Below, in pieces: positions 25,792 through 34,697 of a DNA stretch of 64,000 nt. Every line of letters begins with the position of its first letter. Positions within the stretch are counted from its first letter, which is position 1. The translations under genes and the position numbers were made by a program. This DNA is from Enterococcus cecorum (lineage in GTDB: Bacteria; Bacillota; Bacilli; Lactobacillales; Enterococcaceae), in the NCBI RefSeq assembly GCF_023221775.1, contig NZ_JAKUDS010000009.1, positions 1-64,000 of the forward strand. Reading direction: 5' to 3'. The notes under the pieces were generated by a model. It was not told the DNA's origin and did no database searches. It worked only from the letters and a program-made list of their open reading frames with translations.

Positions 25792-25850
25792 TGTAAAAGT
25801 CCGTTTGATTCTATGTAAAAATTTCTCTTAGATTGTAAAGGTTAGGTAAA
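25792..25850 (-). promoter_or_regulatory. PhoP-box-like direct repeats upstream of pstS
   Basis: Four hexamers on the minus strand, TTTACA (25792-25797, 25814-25819, 25834-25839) and TTTACC (25845-25850), start 22, 20 and 11 bp apart. Known Gram-positive Pho boxes are TT(A/T)ACA-type hexamers on one helix face with an 11-bp period. The fit is good but not exact. Confidence 0.55.
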
Positions 25851-25877
25851 TAAAAGCAACATTATTTTAGTATCGAA

Positions 25878-25909
25878 AAAGCGGTCAATCTTCAAGGACT
25901 AACCGCTTT
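25878..25909 (-). terminator. Terminator after the DinJ/RelE pair
   Basis: AAAGCGGT (minus strand from 25909) pairs with ACCGCTTT and runs into TTTTTC. It ends the toxin-antitoxin transcript and separates it from the pstS promoter. Confidence 0.75.
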
Positions 25910-25930
25910 GTATGTAGGATATGAAATTGT

Positions 25931-26260
25931 TTATTGATTTGTATGGTCACTTAGCTGCTCTTCAATGTTTCGTCCGCTGTACATGACACGTAAAACAGTT
26001 ACTACCTGTTCTTTTATATCTGGAATGTAAAACACGATATAGTTATCTACCTCAACAAAACGCAAGCCACGGCTATACCACGGCTCTTTTCCATATCTCG
26101 GAAAGCGTTCTGGCATTTCATATAAACTCAATACCTGACTTTCTAGACGTTCCAGTTGCTTTGCTGCATTTTCCGGTGACAAAAGCTTAAAAGCGATATA
26201 CTCAAATATCTCTCGTAAATCTTCTTCTGCCTGTATTGACGTGTCTACAGTAAAAATCAT
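25931..26260 (-). CDS. RelE/ParE-family toxin
   Basis: The 109-residue protein has the RelE/ParE fold pattern: an N-terminal AEEDLREIFEYIAFKLLSPENA helix pair, then RFPRYGKEPWYSRGLRFVEVDNYIVFYIPD and a late VLRVMYSGRNIEEQL. The RVxYxxR segment is typical. RelE-type members cut mRNA on the ribosome; ParE-type members inhibit gyrase, and sequence alone does not decide between them. Its ATG overlaps the antitoxin stop (ATGA). Confidence 0.88.
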   Translation of the reverse strand: MIFTVDTSIQAEEDLREIFEYIAFKLLSPENAAKQLERLESQVLSLYEMPERFPRYGKEPWYSRGLRFVEVDNYIVFYIPDIKEQVVTVLRVMYSGRNIEEQLSDHTNQ

Positions 26261-26562
26261 AAACCATACTCTTTGCGTATATCAGAAAAAACCGTCTTTG
26301 CGTCTTTGGTTCGACCAGCTTTCATATCCGCATATCCTTTCTCCAGCTCTTCATGCAATTCGTCTGTTCTCAACATACTTATATCTGTGGATGTTCTGTC
26401 CGGAATTTTTACTTCAAAGGGAAGCCCTCGCTGTAAGATAATCTGTTTATAAAACATATTGATAGCACTAGATGCAGGAATACCTAGTGTAGAGAGGATT
26501 TTTTCAGCCTGCTCTTTGATTTCAGGCTCTATTCTCGCATATAAATTTGCTGACTTTGCCAT
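26257..26562 (-). CDS. RelB/DinJ-family antitoxin
   Basis: The 101-residue protein starts with a ribbon-helix-helix region (ANLYARIEPEIKEQAEKILSTLGIPASSAINMFYKQI), the DinJ/RelB signature, and ends in an acidic-helical toxin-binding tail. It would neutralise the downstream toxin and repress its own promoter. AAAGGAG lies upstream. The pair looks like an acquired cassette with its own promoter and terminator. Confidence 0.9.
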   Translation of the reverse strand: MAKSANLYARIEPEIKEQAEKILSTLGIPASSAINMFYKQIILQRGLPFEVKIPDRTSTDISMLRTDELHEELEKGYADMKAGRTKDAKTVFSDIRKEYGL

Positions 26563-26597
26563 AATAACTCTCCTTTATCGTAAACATCTTTTTCCTT

Positions 26598-26626
26598 ATT
26601 ATACACAAGTGTCCGCACAACAGCAA
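26598..26626 (-). promoter_or_regulatory. Promoter of the DinJ/RelE pair
   Basis: TTGCTG (26621-26626) and TATAAT (26598-26603) on the minus strand, 17 bp apart, about 40 bp before the antitoxin start. Confidence 0.65.
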
Positions 26627-26682
26627 TACATACCAAATTAGAAGAACCACTTTTTAAATGTGTAGTTAAAATGTTAAGCGGT

Positions 26683-26919
26683 TTATTTTTTTTGGACAGA
26701 ATTTTTCTTTTCCTTTGTTCGTTTCTGCTTGCGAAAAGATTGGTATAAAAAGCCAAGATTGAGAAAGAGGAAGGTCCAAATATTTTCAAGTAAGAAATCG
26801 CCATTTACAAGATATTCGATTGTAATACCAAGGATTGAACCGACTATAGCAAGAATGATAACCTCTTGATAAGGATGCTGTTCAAAATAATCATTTATTT
26901 GATACCAAAAAGACTTCAT
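26683..26919 (-). CDS. Small membrane protein of unknown function
   Basis: A 78-residue protein beginning MKSFWYQINDYF, with two hydrophobic segments (about 19-35 and 42-60) and a very basic C-terminus. The start at 26919 is preferred because AGAGGTG lies upstream; an in-frame ATG at 26964 has none. No family is recognised. It lies alone between patA and the toxin-antitoxin pair. Confidence 0.6.
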   Translation of the reverse strand: MKSFWYQINDYFEQHPYQEVIILAIVGSILGITIEYLVNGDFLLENIWTFLFLNLGFLYQSFRKQKRTKEKKNSVQKK

Positions 26920-26984
26920 ACCGTTCACCTCTGCTACGTTTTCTGCCATCATACCACATGTCATCCCAATTTAATGACAGATAC

Positions 26985-27019
26985 GAAAAATTGCCCACCT
27001 TAATAGCAAAGTGAGCAAT
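26985..27019 (-). terminator. patA terminator
   Basis: ATTGCTCAC (27011-27019) pairs with GTGGGCAAT (26990-26998), with one G-T pair, followed by TTTTTC on the minus strand. Confidence 0.8.
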
Positions 27020-27044
27020 CTTTCTTTTCATTAACTGGGATATT

Positions 27045-28229
27045 TTAAGCTTTTTCGTTTTGAACGTATTTTTCTAAACGTTTCATCGCTTCGACTAATT
27101 TTTCCATACTTGCGGCATAGCTTAAACGGACATAACCTTCCGCCTCTGGACCAAACGCAATACCTGGAATAATCGCTAATTGTTGTTTTTGCGCCAAATC
27201 CACACAAAAATCAAAAGAATCTTGTATTAATCCTGCTGGAATTTTAGCAAAGATGTAAAAAGCACCAGATGGACGAGCAATTTCAAAGCCAAGTGCTGAC
27301 ATTTTTTCAAAAAGATAGTCGCGGCGTTTTTGATATTCGACTTTCATTTCATCCGCATCATTAATACCAGCCACTAAAGCTTCCACAGCGGCTTTTTGAG
27401 AAATCGTGGATGCTGCTGTTACTAAATATTGATGTACTTTGATAATTTCTTTGGTCAATTCTTTCGGTGCACAGATAAAACCGATACGCCAACCAGTCAT
27501 TGCATGCGATTTAGATAACCCATTAATTAAAATGGTTTGTTCTCTTAGGAATTCCGCAATTGAAACATGATGGCCATCATAAGTTAATTCACTATAGATT
27601 TCATCACTGATCACAAAGACTTCATACTTTCTTAATACATCGGCTAAAGCTTGTACTTCTTCACGTGTATAAGTCACACCAGTTGGATTGCTTGGATAGT
27701 TCAAAATAACTGCTTTGACCTTGTCTTGATGTGCAATTAAGGCCTTTTCCAATGTTTCAGGTGATAAGACAAAGCCATTATCGCTCGTATCCATATACAC
27801 CGGTTTTGCCCCAGCTAAGGTAATCACTGGTTCATATCCGGGATAAATAGGCGCTGGTAGTAAAACTTCATCGCCTGGACATAAAACCGCAAGCAAGGCC
27901 GCCGAAATCGCTTCGGTCGCGCCCACGGTCACCAAAATCTCATCTTGCCAATGATAATCCACTTGATATTTTTGTTTTAAAAAGGCACTCGCTGCTTGAC
28001 GTACATCTGCTAAGCCTGCCATTCCTGAATAGTGGGTATGGTTTTGCGTAATCGCTTCTCTTCCTGATGCTTTGACATGCTCCGGAGTCGTAAAGTCAGG
28101 TTCCCCTAAAGTTAATTTTAAAATATTAGGAATCGATGAAACCCGCTCATCAAACTGACGAATTAAAGATACGGCAATTTTGCCAACTTGTGGATTGAAT
28201 TTATTCGTTAAATCAACCAAATCAAACAC
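27045..28229 (-). CDS. patA: PLP-dependent aminotransferase, probable N-acetyl-LL-DAP aminotransferase
   Basis: The 394-residue class I/II aminotransferase has LTLGEPDFTTPEHV, NYPSNPTGVTYT, ISDEIYSELTYDG and the PLP lysine in NGLSKSHAMTGWRIGF. It resembles PatA, which acts between DapH and the deacetylase in the acetylase branch of diaminopimelate synthesis. Those neighbours (dapH, deacetylase, dapF, lysA) are in this window, which supports that role. An aromatic or aspartate aminotransferase activity cannot be excluded from sequence. Confidence 0.82.
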   Translation of the reverse strand: MFDLVDLTNKFNPQVGKIAVSLIRQFDERVSSIPNILKLTLGEPDFTTPEHVKASGREAITQNHTHYSGMAGLADVRQAASAFLKQKYQVDYHWQDEILVTVGATEAISAALLAVLCPGDEVLLPAPIYPGYEPVITLAGAKPVYMDTSDNGFVLSPETLEKALIAHQDKVKAVILNYPSNPTGVTYTREEVQALADVLRKYEVFVISDEIYSELTYDGHHVSIAEFLREQTILINGLSKSHAMTGWRIGFICAPKELTKEIIKVHQYLVTAASTISQKAAVEALVAGINDADEMKVEYQKRRDYLFEKMSALGFEIARPSGAFYIFAKIPAGLIQDSFDFCVDLAQKQQLAIIPGIAFGPEAEGYVRLSYAASMEKLVEAMKRLEKYVQNEKA

Positions 28230-28233
28230 CTCG

Positions 28234-28872
28234 TTATTTTTCTTTTAATTGTTTTTTGCCTATTGTATACAATGTCACTAAACTTAGCAAGAGTAGCCCA
28301 AAGAATAGTAGAAAACATTGCATGAAAAAGGATTCTGGCAATACATTGATAATCGGATCAGTAGCTGGATCAAATAACCAATCCGTATTTCTAAATAAAA
28401 TCTGATGAAAATAGATAAAAAAGCGCTCAAAACCAATCGCCATCAAAAATAACAGAACCGCAAACACCAATACAGTCCACTGAATTGGGCGAATAAATAG
28501 CCAGGTCATTTTTTGCCGATATAGCTGCTTTAAAATGCGTAGACTCGGCACAAAAGTTACAAGTAAAACGGCATAATTGAATAAAAATAACTGTTTCACC
28601 TCGTAAAAATGTTTCGCCCCAGAACTACTACTTGGAAAATCGGGTAATTGCAACGCCTTTATCCAAGGTAAATCCAAATAGGCTAATAATTGATGATAGT
28701 TATGAAACAATTGCGTGCGCGTCAAGCCAACACTTTGCGCTAAATGGTGCTGAAACTCTTGCCAATAATACAGTGGCGTAAAATGAATGGTTATCGTAAT
28801 CGCCAAACTAATCACAGTCAACAACACGCACAAATACTTCAGCCAATAACTAGTCGTAAAGGATAACTTCAT
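28234..28872 (-). CDS. TIGR01906/DUF1461 integral membrane protein
   Basis: A 212-residue protein with about four membrane segments and the family signature FERFFIYFHQILFRNTDWLF followed by PIINVLPESFF. The function is unknown. It is a regular neighbour of the YutF-type phosphatase gene in lactobacilli and enterococci. Its start overlaps the phosphatase stop by one base. Confidence 0.88.
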   Translation of the reverse strand: MKLSFTTSYWLKYLCVLLTVISLAITITIHFTPLYYWQEFQHHLAQSVGLTRTQLFHNYHQLLAYLDLPWIKALQLPDFPSSSSGAKHFYEVKQLFLFNYAVLLVTFVPSLRILKQLYRQKMTWLFIRPIQWTVLVFAVLLFLMAIGFERFFIYFHQILFRNTDWLFDPATDPIINVLPESFFMQCFLLFFGLLLLSLVTLYTIGKKQLKEK

Positions 28873-29639
28873 TATTTAAAGTCCCATTGATCCAAATTAT
28901 CCACAACATAACTTGGCGCCTCAGGTAAATGTGGCACTTGTTCTTTAGAGGTAAATCCAGAAAGCACCAATAAAGTATCAATCCCATTATTTAACCCTGA
29001 GCGAATATCCGTTTCGTAATTATCGCCCACCATGATGACTTCTTCTTTCGTCATTTGCAGATGTTCAAGGGCTTTTTCCATGATGATGGCTTCAGGCTTA
29101 CCGATATAGGTTGCTTTGGTTTGCGTAGAAGTCTCTAAAAATGAGATTAACGCCCCAGCACCGGGCAATAATCCACGCTCAGTAGGAATATTTTTATCTG
29201 GATTCGTTCCGATAAAGTAGGCGCCTTTTTGAATCGCTAAAGTCGCTTTGACAAATTTTTCATAAGTCACATCATTATCCAAGCCGACAACCACATAATC
29301 GGGATTTTCATCATCTAATTCAAATCCTGCCGCTACAATTAAGTCAATTAGACCAGCTTCTCCAATCACATAAACCTTGTTACCTAGATTTTTTTCCTTC
29401 ATGAAATCAATCGTCGCTAAAGTCGCAGTATAAACATGCTCGGCGGTCACATGAATATCAAATTCATTGGCTAGACGATGCGCCACTGTTTCTGGAGATT
29501 TCGTCGTATTATTCGTTACAAATAAAAACGGAATCGCCTTTTCTTGCAAATGTTCGACAAATCGCTTACCTGCTGGGATAGGCTCTTTGCCTAGATAAAT
29601 TGTCCCATCTAAATCGATTAAGTATCCTTTATATTTCAC
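28872..29639 (-). CDS. yutF: HAD-superfamily phosphatase, YutF/NagD-like
   Basis: The 255-residue HAD class IIA phosphatase has DLDGTIYLG (nucleophile aspartate), VTNNTTKSP and [10 protein letters not shown]. The family dephosphorylates sugar phosphates or nucleotides such as p-nitrophenyl phosphate analogues in vitro; the physiological substrate is unclear. It lies 3 bp after the YutD gene, as in Bacillus. Confidence 0.9.
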   Translation of the reverse strand: MKYKGYLIDLDGTIYLGKEPIPAGKRFVEHLQEKAIPFLFVTNNTTKSPETVAHRLANEFDIHVTAEHVYTATLATIDFMKEKNLGNKVYVIGEAGLIDLIVAAGFELDDENPDYVVVGLDNDVTYEKFVKATLAIQKGAYFIGTNPDKNIPTERGLLPGAGALISFLETSTQTKATYIGKPEAIIMEKALEHLQMTKEEVIMVGDNYETDIRSGLNNGIDTLLVLSGFTSKEQVPHLPEAPSYVVDNLDQWDFK

Positions 29640-29642
29640 AGT

Positions 29643-30224
29643 CTAGTCCTCTCGCTTTCTTACTACAAAATTTCGCTTACCTTCGACATGACTGATGGTA
29701 TGCTTTTCTTGTTTATGATTTTCAGAAGTTTTTCGTGATTTAATCGTCGGCTTTTTCTTGTGAGCAATGACTTCACGTTTTTCTTCTACAAAAGCTTGAT
29801 TATTTTTATGCTTTTTATTTTTACGATTTTGCATCTTCTCACGCTTGCCGCCAATTCGTTTCACCACAAAATAGGCACAACCAAAATTACAATACTCATA
29901 TAAATAATCTTCTAAAGTATCAATTCTTTGTTCGGGTAAAGCTTTTTTATTATTTTCATCAAAAAAGCCTTTTAAGCGCAACTGCTCATAACCCCAGTCG
30001 CCAACAATATAATCATACTTCGCTAGCACATCACTATAGCGTTCACCAAATTTTTGTGCATCGAACCCGTCACGATGATTGGCTACTAATTCATATTGTC
30101 TAGATCCGACTTGATATTTATTTTCTTCAATTTGGGTAACGACTTCCCCTTTATATTCCACTTTTTCTTCAGTGGCTTGTTCTTGAGTTGTTTGCACTTC
30201 TTGTTGCGTTTCCTGATTGGTCAT
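29643..30224 (-). CDS. yutD: YutD family protein
   Basis: A 193-residue protein with the DUF1027/YutD core (YQVGSRQYELVANHRDGFD, KYDYIVGDWGYEQLRLKGFF, EYCNFGCAYFVVKR) flanked by an acidic glutamine-rich N-terminus and a long basic C-terminal tail. The core is conserved in Firmicutes without known function. The tail, rich in lysine and arginine, suggests nucleic-acid contact. Confidence 0.9.
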   Translation of the reverse strand: MTNQETQQEVQTTQEQATEEKVEYKGEVVTQIEENKYQVGSRQYELVANHRDGFDAQKFGERYSDVLAKYDYIVGDWGYEQLRLKGFFDENNKKALPEQRIDTLEDYLYEYCNFGCAYFVVKRIGGKREKMQNRKNKKHKNNQAFVEEKREVIAHKKKPTIKSRKTSENHKQEKHTISHVEGKRNFVVRKRED

Positions 30225-30293
30225 CTTTTCACCATCCTATCAATAATATACTGTCCTTTTTATTATACCTTTTCAGCGGTTGTTTGTGTATGT

Positions 30294-31646
30294 TTAATTC
30301 TCATTTCTTGCTAAAAATTCGCCATAAATCTCACGCAATAATTTTGGATAATATAACGTGACCTCCCCAGCAATTTCTAGTGTTGGGAAAAAAGGTAAAA
30401 AGACCCAATAATCCAAAGTCACTAACGAATAGCTTTGATTGGGTGCAATTGCCTTTCCTCTAAGACTTGCTGTTCGACTTTCCGGATGATAGACTAAGCC
30501 GTCATTATAAATTTGCCCGAAAATCTTACCACGAAATCCTAAGCCTTTTGGTTGATAATAACTCAAAAAGGTTTGATTTTTGGTCATTTCAGCTGCCAGT
30601 CGTATTAAATCACGTCCTTGCAACTGAACGGTCACTAAATGCATCAAATGAGGCAAAATTTCATGTAAGTCTTTTTTCGTAATGACACCTTTGGCTAAAG
30701 AATGTAAAACTAAGCCTGTATTTAATAATGCCAAGTCTTGATTGGTCGTAGCTTTCATCGCTTGGGCTAATTCTGCAGTAATTTTTTCAATGGATTTTTC
30801 TTCAGTGATTGTGCAAAGGACTTGCTCAGCTAATAAATGTTGACCTTCTTGAAAATACCCTTCACTCACACGTCCTTCATCGGCTACCGGTGGTAAATCT
30901 TCATAACAAATGGCCCGTGCGCGTTTCTCTTTTAGCTGATGATTTTCCAAAGTTAAAGTAATTTCACCAACATACTGCCCATACTTCCCGGCCGCTGCCA
31001 ACAAAGTCTGATTTACATATTCCCCCTGAAGAAACACATGATGCGTATGCGAACCAATAATAAGGTCAATTTCAGAAAATTCTTGAGCAAGTAAACGATC
31101 TTGCTTCACACCTAAATGGCTCATCACACAAATGAGGTCAGCTTTTTGCTTTAATTCTGGTAAAAACGCACGCAAAGTTTCTTGTGGATCTAAAATTAAC
31201 CAATCATTGGCACGATACCCAGATTCAAAAGGAGCAGTCAAACCGATAAAGGCGATTTTGGTCTGGTCTTTTGTCGTCAGAATCGTATAGGCATGGCAGT
31301 TAGGTGGAAGTTGTTGATTCAATTGACGGACATTGGCAATCACCACTTGAAAATTGGCTTGTTGATAAAGCTCTTTAAATTCATCTTGGCTAAAACCTAG
31401 TCCTTCATTATTGCCCAAAGTGATAAGGTCATAGTGGGCTTGATTCAGTAATGCGATATTACCTTTTCCATGCGTGGCCTCGGTTAAAGGGTGCCATCGA
31501 TCGCAAAAATCACCTAAATCCAAGGTCCAAAGTGTTTCATCTTCTTTGGATGCTTGTTGTTGACTATCTATGAAATGCGCAATTCGCGGCCAATTTTCCA
31601 AATGTGAGTGGATATCATTGGTATGTAAAATCTTTATCGTTTCCAT
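30294..31646 (-). CDS. yunD: YunD-like metallophosphoesterase / 5'-nucleotidase
   Basis: The 450-residue protein has a calcineurin-like domain (LHTNDIHSHLENW, DLGDFCDR, LGNNEG, IGSHTHH) and a C-terminal 5'-nucleotidase domain. No signal peptide is present, so it is cytoplasmic, as is YunD. It probably hydrolyses nucleotides or cyclic nucleotides. GNNEG replaces the usual GNHE, with Asn for the catalytic His; this substitution is common in the YunD group. Confidence 0.88.
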   Translation of the reverse strand: METIKILHTNDIHSHLENWPRIAHFIDSQQQASKEDETLWTLDLGDFCDRWHPLTEATHGKGNIALLNQAHYDLITLGNNEGLGFSQDEFKELYQQANFQVVIANVRQLNQQLPPNCHAYTILTTKDQTKIAFIGLTAPFESGYRANDWLILDPQETLRAFLPELKQKADLICVMSHLGVKQDRLLAQEFSEIDLIIGSHTHHVFLQGEYVNQTLLAAAGKYGQYVGEITLTLENHQLKEKRARAICYEDLPPVADEGRVSEGYFQEGQHLLAEQVLCTITEEKSIEKITAELAQAMKATTNQDLALLNTGLVLHSLAKGVITKKDLHEILPHLMHLVTVQLQGRDLIRLAAEMTKNQTFLSYYQPKGLGFRGKIFGQIYNDGLVYHPESRTASLRGKAIAPNQSYSLVTLDYWVFLPFFPTLEIAGEVTLYYPKLLREIYGEFLARNEN

Positions 31647-31722
31647 GAAAATACTCCGTAACTTTCAATTCTAACTTTAACTATAATATTTTTTAGACGA
31701 AACACAAGCAAAACGCCTAAAA

Positions 31723-31748
31723 AAGAGTGCCTAAAATCAGACACTCTT
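31723..31748 (-). terminator. Terminator of nucleoside hydrolase-ECF S operon
   Basis: AAGAGTGTC (31748-31740) and GGCACTCTT (31731-31723) form a 9-bp stem with one G-T pair, followed by TTTTTT on the minus strand. Confidence 0.85.
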
Positions 31749-31753
31749 GTAAT

Positions 31754-32302
31754 TTATATCATTTTTACTTTTTTCGGCAACATCGCAATCACACTTAATA
31801 CCACCACAACACTCAGTAGGCGATCAGCATAATCGGTAATCACTTGCACCAAGATCACGCTAGTTAATTGGTTGAGTCCTAGTCCATGAATCAATTGCAC
31901 AATAATACTCGAGCCTGAAGAAGTGATACCTCCAAATAAGAAATACGTGATAAAAGAAGAAATCAACGTACCTGGTAAGGAAATCACCGCAGCTTCTAGC
32001 GGAACACGCCAAGTCTTATGCAAGCGCTGATAAACCATCCCCGCAATAAAACCAGTACACAGTGCGACTGGAATATAATATAGTGCGAATAGATCTGTTG
32101 TAATGCCGCCTAGTAGACCACTTAACAAACCGGCTACCATCCCCGCAATCGGTCCAAGTAAAAAGGCAGCCATAATCGTGCCGATGCTATCAAGATAGAT
32201 AGGCAAACGTAAAAATAAAGCGATAGTCCCACCTATATAGTTAAGTCCGACACATAAAGCAATCAATGCAATTTTTTTCGTTGAGATATTTTTCAAAGTC
32301 AT
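31754..32302 (-). CDS. ECF transporter S component (possibly nucleoside-specific)
   Basis: A 182-residue membrane protein with about six segments of the ECF S-component type (YIGGTIALFLRLPIYLDSIGTIMAAFLLGP, GLLSGLLGG). It overlaps a nucleoside hydrolase gene by 4 bp, so import and hydrolysis of a nucleoside are probably linked. It must use a shared EcfAA'T module encoded elsewhere. Specificity is an inference from the neighbour. Confidence 0.82.
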   Translation of the reverse strand: MTLKNISTKKIALIALCVGLNYIGGTIALFLRLPIYLDSIGTIMAAFLLGPIAGMVAGLLSGLLGGITTDLFALYYIPVALCTGFIAGMVYQRLHKTWRVPLEAAVISLPGTLISSFITYFLFGGITSSGSSIIVQLIHGLGLNQLTSVILVQVITDYADRLLSVVVVLSVIAMLPKKVKMI

Positions 32303-33276
32303 TCACCTAGTTTCAAATTTTTCATATCTTGTGCAATGACTTCGTGAGGTACATCTAAGACAATGGCTAGAAATTCCACAAAGAACGCTGTCGAATCGAC
32401 TTGAGTCAAAATTTTGGCATTTGCCGGTTTGCGCCAAAAATCATGCGCATCTACCAAACTTTGACCACGACTGACTCCTTGATTTTCAATAACTACATAA
32501 CTATTGAAGCCACTACATAACTGGGTATGAATAAAGTAAGCCACAGCTAGCGGATCATTAATCACACAGCCTAAGACATGCTCTTGTTGCCAGTGAAAAT
32601 CAAAATAAAATTGGGTCATTTTTGCAAGTATTTCACCCATTTGTGGATTTAAATACTGACTATATTGCAACAAATTCGGTGTCAAAACAATCTTGCACGT
32701 CACATCTAAGCCGACCATTTCAATCGGACAGCCTAATTTTTCATAGGCGATTTTTGCCGCATCGGGATCACACCAATAATTATACTCTGCCACCGGTGAA
32801 CAATTACCATGACTAAGATAAGCACCACCCATGCTGACAAAGCGTTGCATATTTAAACCGAGATTGACATTCAAATCGAGTGCTTGAGCGATATTCGTTA
32901 AAGGACCTAAGGCAATAACCGAGATTTCCTGTGGGTGAGCAAAAGTCTGAGCATAAAATTCAGCAGCCGTTTGCTCTTGTGGCGTAACTATAGTCGCTTG
33001 AGCTAAATGACTTTCCCCGAGACCATCAAAACCATGCGTATCTTGCGCGCTCACGAAAGGCACAACCAATGGCTCAGACGCACCGAGATAAACTGGAATA
33101 TCTCGCCGATTGACCAAATCCAAGCAGTAATACACATTTTTCACACCGATTTCGACTGGAACATTGCCTGCAACAACACAAATCGCTACAACATCAATTT
33201 CTGGTGACTTGAGCGCATATAATAAAGCCAGCGAATCATCAATCCCTGGATCACAATCAATAATTACTTTGCGCAT
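32299..33276 (-). CDS. Inosine-uridine-type nucleoside hydrolase
   Basis: The 325-residue hydrolase has the calcium-binding DCDPGIDD motif near the N-terminus, ALGPLTNIAQAL, and late residues VINDPLAVAY that contribute the second metal contact. The family splits ribonucleosides into base and ribose. It leads a two-gene operon with an ECF S component. AAGGAGGTTGG precedes the ATG. Confidence 0.92.
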   Translation of the reverse strand: MRKVIIDCDPGIDDSLALLYALKSPEIDVVAICVVAGNVPVEIGVKNVYYCLDLVNRRDIPVYLGASEPLVVPFVSAQDTHGFDGLGESHLAQATIVTPQEQTAAEFYAQTFAHPQEISVIALGPLTNIAQALDLNVNLGLNMQRFVSMGGAYLSHGNCSPVAEYNYWCDPDAAKIAYEKLGCPIEMVGLDVTCKIVLTPNLLQYSQYLNPQMGEILAKMTQFYFDFHWQQEHVLGCVINDPLAVAYFIHTQLCSGFNSYVVIENQGVSRGQSLVDAHDFWRKPANAKILTQVDSTAFFVEFLAIVLDVPHEVIAQDMKNLKLGE

Positions 33277-33379
33277 CTAACCAACCTCCTTACTATATTC
33301 TCTTTATACGGTCTAATATAAAGGATTTTGAGATTCTTAGTTTTTTATTCTGGGAGTTCTCGAACCAGTCCAAGTTGAC

Positions 33380-33403
33380 CTTGATTTCAATGCACGAATC
33401 AAG
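33380..33403 (-). other. Hairpin at the 5' end of the nucleoside hydrolase leader
   Basis: CTTGATT and AATCAAG form a 7-bp stem at the expected transcript start, followed by further short palindromes (CAAG/CTTG and GTTC/GAAC) down to about 33340. The leader is about 120 nt long. I do not recognise a known riboswitch. Confidence 0.4.
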
Positions 33404-33430
33404 CATAGCGAATTTTAGATTAAAAGACAA
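33402..33430 (-). promoter_or_regulatory. Promoter of nucleoside hydrolase operon
   Basis: TTGTCT (33425-33430) and TATGCT (33402-33407) on the minus strand with 17 bp between them. Confidence 0.6.
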
Positions 33431-33465
33431 GCCCTATTTTTTAAACAAATGGATAAATAAAGTAA

Positions 33466-33500
33466 AAAAAGTGAGCCTCTAAAAAGAAACTCACTTTACA
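33466..33500 (-). terminator. Terminator after the MFS gene
   Basis: AAAGTGAG and CTCACTTT form an 8-bp stem on the minus strand followed by a T-run, directly 3' of the MFS gene. Confidence 0.85.
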
Positions 33501-33509
33501 AGATAAGAT

Positions 33510-34697
33510 TTAAGCATTTTTTACTTCTTTCGCAAATTTTGCTATAAAGAAAGTCCCAATCGCTGAAACAATCGCACAGACAATCAACATCATAGACACG
33601 CTGCTATATTGAAGGATAAAACCACCTAATAGACTTCCAAGCACCCCACCCATGGTAATGGTCATTGTCAGGTAAGCTTGTCCTTTGAATTGGTCTTGCG
33701 GTTTCATCATTTGATTGGTGTAATAGACAGATGCTGGGGTGAATAGCGCAAAAGCAAACATTTGGAAAATTTGAGTCGCATATAATATCGGAATATTGAC
33801 TGCAAAAATTGTCGCAATCGCTTTAACCGTAAACATAATACTTGCAAAAACCAATAACTTATGACTGCTATATTTGGCTACAATCTTTGAGAATAAGAAC
33901 ATGGTCGGAATCTCAACCATCGCCGCAAGTGACATCGTTGTTCCTAACTCTTTTGAAGTCCCATGCAACGCTTCTACCACTTGGATTAAATAACCGTTAA
34001 ACATATTATGATAGATAAATAAGCAAGTGCTACCAATTAAGACAAAGCAAAAACTTGGATATTCCTTGACAAAATACATGAAGGAACCACCAGGCACATG
34101 GTTAGGATTTTCACCGTGTGCTACTTCTTCGCTCATCTTTTGAATCATCGGGAAACTCAACATCAATAACACGATCAGTCCCACACAAATTAAGCTACTA
34201 AATGGAATGACCCAACTCGCAAATTTTGATAATAAAAATCCTAAAATACTTGAAAGAATCGCAAAAGCTAGCGAACCTGTTCCACGGGCTAAACCGAAGT
34301 CAATTTTCATGCCATGACGAATATAGTAAAAACTCATCGCATTGATTAAGGGTTGTAACACCTGTAAGAAAATATTGGCAAAAATAAATAAAAGACCTAC
34401 AAGTAAAAGTTGGCTAGGCACAATCGTTAAGCCTGCTAATAAAATAGCCAATACAGCTGCTACCATCAAAATAATTTGCCGAATACTTAATTTCTTCGCT
34501 TGGTCGGCCAAAGTTGAAACATAAGGTTGTAATACACTACTTAGAATATTACTACCAGCCACAATCATCCCTATCATCGCACTATTAAAGCCTTTTGATA
34601 AAAGATAAACTGTCGCAAAACTATACAAGGCACAATAACTCATCCAATAGCTACCTTGTAGAAGACTATAATTCAGGGTAAGGTTTTTCCCTTTCAT
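33510..34697 (-). CDS. MFS transporter
   Basis: The 395-residue protein has 12 predicted membrane segments and belongs to the MFS_1-like/LacY-related group (SYWMSYCALYSFATVYLLSKGFN, GLARGTGSLAFA). The first-half loop carries YVSTLADQAKKLS. The start at 34697 (MKGKNLTLNY) is favoured, with AAGGA 8 nt upstream; the ATG at 34706 overlaps that site. Substrate unknown; oligosaccharide or nucleoside uptake are possible in this group. Confidence 0.85.
   Translation of the reverse strand: MKGKNLTLNYSLLQGSYWMSYCALYSFATVYLLSKGFNSAMIGMIVAGSNILSSVLQPYVSTLADQAKKLSIRQIILMVAAVLAILLAGLTIVPSQLLLVGLLFIFANIFLQVLQPLINAMSFYYIRHGMKIDFGLARGTGSLAFAILSSILGFLLSKFASWVIPFSSLICVGLIVLLMLSFPMIQKMSEEVAHGENPNHVPGGSFMYFVKEYPSFCFVLIGSTCLFIYHNMFNGYLIQVVEALHGTSKELGTTMSLAAMVEIPTMFLFSKIVAKYSSHKLLVFASIMFTVKAIATIFAVNIPILYATQIFQMFAFALFTPASVYYTNQMMKPQDQFKGQAYLTMTITMGGVLGSLLGGFILQYSSVSMMLIVCAIVSAIGTFFIAKFAKEVKNA

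Noticed and set aside
26529-26804. 91-codon minus-strand ORF overlapping the small membrane gene and the antitoxin start
   Set aside because: It spans the antitoxin promoter and start in another frame and has no plausible start site.
33320-33430. preQ1-II or purine riboswitch upstream of the nucleoside hydrolase operon
   Set aside because: Neither the conserved core sequence nor the junction layout is visible; only generic hairpins are seen.
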